DNA from: an uncultured Lachnospiraceae bacterium
Lineage (GTDB): Bacteria > Bacillota > Clostridia > Lachnospirales > Lachnospiraceae
Assembly: GCA_902782965.1 (NCBI GenBank)
Contig: CACZPG010000023.1
Span: forward strand, 1-7,103
Direction of reading: 5' to 3'
Length of the DNA: 7,103 nucleotides
Shown: piece by piece, positions 5,555 through 7,103 of the stretch
How positions within the stretch are numbered: position 1 is the first letter of the stretch
Layout of the letters: every line of letters begins with the position of its first letter
Made by a program: the position numbers and the translations under genes
Notes under the pieces: model-generated
What the model was told of the DNA's origin: nothing
Seen by the model: only the letters and a program-made list of their open reading frames with translations
Databases searched by the model: none

Positions 5555-6181
5555 TTATTTAAGCTTTTTCAGCATTTTCTTCTTTGAAATATATTTTAAA
5601 TCTTCAAAGCTTTTTTCCTTATTGCTTGAAAAATACTTCTTGCTCAAAGACTTGAACTTTTTCTTGTTGATTTTTTTATTATTATACTTATATGTAGCCT
5701 TAAATTTCCCATTCGTATAAATTCTTTCCATACTAAGACTATGCTTCTTATTGAAGACACCCTTCTTCAGAGTATAAGCGGTTTTATACTCATAGCTTCC
5801 TATGGAATGAAAACTATATTCATAAATCTTTCCTTTTTTCGGAATATATGAGGAACTTCCTCTGTATCCACCAGCGCCGGCAACTCCTGCCATCAGGGAA
5901 ATAGTATTAACCTTAGTACCATCAAAGGCACATATCATGTAGCAGTCAATATAGGTCATATTTCTTTCCTGATTAAGAGCTATAAGTTCAGGTATACCAT
6001 CTTTATCAAGATCTTCCAGTCTGAACTTCTTATACTCTTTGGCTGCACTGCTTTTCATCCAGTCGTAATATGCTTTGTAAGCTTTCTTCTTGCTGCGGCT
6101 CGCAGCTTCTACATTTCCCATGGAAATGCTTCCTACTAGAAGAATTAATGCAAGAAGAATTGAGGTTACTATCTTCTTCAT
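5555..6181 (-). CDS. Secreted lysine-rich protein with a DxDxDG calcium-loop motif, unknown function
   Basis: This 208-residue protein is not recognised as a named family. It begins MKKIVTSILLALILLVG and has a clear signal peptide, with likely cleavage after VEA (residue 26). No lipobox cysteine is present. Residues 57-65 (DLDKDGIPE) form an EF-hand/dockerin-like DxDxDGxxE loop inside a context (FRLEDLDKDGIPELIAL) common in exported clostridial proteins, where it starts a small beta-rich domain. A glycine/serine patch (99-111) and a very basic C-terminal third follow; 40 of 208 residues are lysine. The ATG at 6187 is only one base from the AAAGGAG and is too close; the ATG at 6181 has seven-base spacing and was chosen. 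The gene sits between iorA and iorB, 76 and 28 bases away, on the same strand. Its role there is not evident; binding calcium outside the cell is an inference from the motif. Confidence 0.78.
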   Translation of the reverse strand: MKKIVTSILLALILLVGSISMGNVEAASRSKKKAYKAYYDWMKSSAAKEYKKFRLEDLDKDGIPELIALNQERNMTYIDCYMICAFDGTKVNTISLMAGVAGAGGYRGSSSYIPKKGKIYEYSFHSIGSYEYKTAYTLKKGVFNKKHSLSMERIYTNGKFKATYKYNNKKINKKKFKSLSKKYFSSNKEKSFEDLKYISKKKMLKKLK

Positions 6182-6257
6182 AATCATACTCCTTTCATGT
6201 TATCGAGCCCTGGAGTCCTGAGCTTCTAGCTTTACGCAGCGGGTTCGCTCCACCAAT
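6182..6257. other. Spacer between iorA and the secreted-protein gene with a tRNA-3'-end-like string
   Basis: This 76-base spacer is more GC-rich than the flanking genes' ends. It contains, on the plus strand, GGGTTCGCTCCACCA (6241-6255), which resembles the T-loop plus CCA end of a tRNA or tmRNA with part of the T-arm missing. No acceptor, D-arm or anticodon arm can be found, so it is not an RNA gene. The secreted protein's AAAGGAG lies at its other end (about 6189-6195). No convincing terminator is seen. Confidence 0.35.
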
Positions 6258-7103
6258 TTATCTTAAGGAAATAGCATCAAATGGACATAACTGCTGACAC
6301 AGTCCGCATCCGTTACACATGGTCTCATCTATAACTGAGAAGCCTGTCTCTTTGTCCTTCTTAATTGCAGGACAGCCAGGTGTCAGGCACTTTCCGCACT
6401 TCTTACATTTCTCAGTATCAACGAAGCACTTACCCTTAGGAACATATGTCTTAAGAAGCGCACATGGTGACTGTGAAATAATAACTGACAGCTCATCTCT
6501 TGCTACTTCTTCCTTAATGGTTGCCTCCAGCTTCTCAAGATCGAAGGCATCCACAACCTTAACATTCTTAATCCCCATTCCCTCGCAAAGCTTAACCAGA
6601 TCAATTGCGAAAGTCTCTTCACCATTCAGCATCTTACCTGTAGCAGGATGATTCTGGTGACCAGTCATACCTGTAGTAGAATTATCAAGAATGATAACTG
6701 TTCCTGTAGCCTGGTTATATACCATGTTCATAAGTGAATTAACACCTGTATGAAGGAAGGTAGAATCTCCGATAACTGCAACCCAGTTCTTAACCCAGTC
6801 CTTTCCTTTACCCTTCTCCATACCATGAAGCATAGAAATGGAACCACCCATACAAAGTGTTGTATCTACTACTGAAAGTGGAGCTGCAACTCCAAGTGTA
6901 TAGCATCCGATATCACCGCTGGCATGTATCTTAAGCTTCTTAAGCACACTGTAGGTAGCTCTGTGAGGACATCCAGGACAAAGGATTGGAGGACGTACAG
7001 GAACATTTGCAGGATCTGATAAATCAAGATCAAGACCAAGCACCTTCTCACGAAGCATGTTTGCACTGTACTCACCATCAAGAGGAAATACGTCCTTACC
7101 AAC
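6258..7103 (-). CDS. iorA: Indolepyruvate:ferredoxin oxidoreductase, alpha subunit (C-terminal part)
   Basis: The last 281 residues are visible; the frame stays open to the window end (VGKDVFPLDGEYSAN precedes the internal Met at 7058), so the true start lies outside. The full-length family has roughly 580-600 residues. The fragment holds the thiamine-diphosphate-binding domain: ILCPGCPHR (40-48), GDIGCYTLG (63-71), the cofactor motif GDSTFLHTG (113-121) with an Asn-containing follow-on, and ILDNSTTGMTGHQ (138-150). It ends with a two-[4Fe-4S] ferredoxin-like tail: CxxCxxCxxxxCP at C233, C236, C239 and C244, and CxxCxxCxxxCP at C263, C266, C269 and C273. With IorB it decarboxylates arylpyruvates to acyl-CoA while reducing ferredoxin. 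The four-residue gap before the last cysteine of the first cluster is the usual IorA form. The gene is first of the visible ior cluster, upstream of the secreted-protein gene. Confidence 0.95.
   Translation of the reverse strand, partial: VGKDVFPLDGEYSANMLREKVLGLDLDLSDPANVPVRPPILCPGCPHRATYSVLKKLKIHASGDIGCYTLGVAAPLSVVDTTLCMGGSISMLHGMEKGKGKDWVKNWVAVIGDSTFLHTGVNSLMNMVYNQATGTVIILDNSTTGMTGHQNHPATGKMLNGEETFAIDLVKLCEGMGIKNVKVVDAFDLEKLEATIKEEVARDELSVIISQSPCALLKTYVPKGKCFVDTEKCKKCGKCLTPGCPAIKKDKETGFSVIDETMCNGCGLCQQLCPFDAISLR

Noticed and set aside
6179..6187. ATG at 6187 as start of the secreted protein
   Set aside because: Only one base separates it from AGGAG; the ATG at 6181 has normal spacing and starts a standard MKK signal peptide.
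6231..6257. A complete tRNA gene ending in CCA
   Set aside because: Only a T-loop/CCA-like string is present; no acceptor, D-arm or anticodon arm can be built.
7056..7103. iorA starting at Met 7058
   Set aside because: The frame is open upstream to the window end and encodes IorA-like residues (GKDVFPL), so the Met is internal and the gene is cut by the border.
1..7103. CRISPR array, insertion sequence transposase or phage genes
   Set aside because: No regularly spaced repeats, transposase, integrase or phage-type proteins were found.

Overview
The window looks like chromosomal DNA of a low-GC anaerobic Firmicute, most likely a Lachnospiraceae/Butyrivibrio-type clostridium. This is inferred from strong AGGAGG-type ribosome binding sites, AT-rich spacers with TATAAT boxes, a VanR/VanS-like two-component pair, a DUF975 membrane protein, and an indolepyruvate:ferredoxin oxidoreductase (iorA/iorB) typical of amino-acid-fermenting anaerobes. 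No species is claimed.

Layout. The left edge (1-381, minus) holds the receiver domain of a response regulator cut by the window border. A 281-base divergent spacer follows, with a dyad, repeated TTTTGACAC boxes and a good plus-strand promoter. Next is a plus-strand EamA/DMT-type exporter (663-1526), the only plus-strand gene. It abuts tail to tail, with zero spacing, a sensor histidine kinase (1527-2726, minus). The kinase's partner, an OmpR/PhoB-type regulator (2849-3529), lies upstream of it across a 122-base intercistronic region full of inverted and direct repeats. A hairpin (3574-3602) separates the pair from a DUF975 membrane protein (3642-4523, minus) that has an unusual acidic loop.

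The 427 bases from 4524 to 4950 contain no credible protein gene. They hold an AT-rich leader, then a compact element of about 65% GC (about 4731-4872) rich in short perfect helices, edged on both sides by A6/T6 tracts. Beside it sit a perfect 20-bp-arm AT-rich palindrome (4873-4915) and the terminator of the ior cluster (4910-4940). This element is the most interesting non-coding object in the window and the best candidate for an undescribed structured RNA or repeat family.

The right part is the ior cluster on the minus strand, in transcription order: iorA (3' part, 6258-7103), a secreted lysine-rich protein with a DxDxDG loop (5555-6181), and iorB (4951-5526). IorA carries the thiamine-diphosphate site and two ferredoxin-type clusters. 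IorB is the gamma-type subunit needed for 2-oxoacid oxidation to acyl-CoA. The odd point is the unrelated exported-protein gene placed between the two subunit genes.

Starts were revised by ribosome-binding-site position: DUF975 at 4523 rather than 4571, the secreted protein at 6181 rather than 6187, and iorA is open to the window end rather than starting at 7058.
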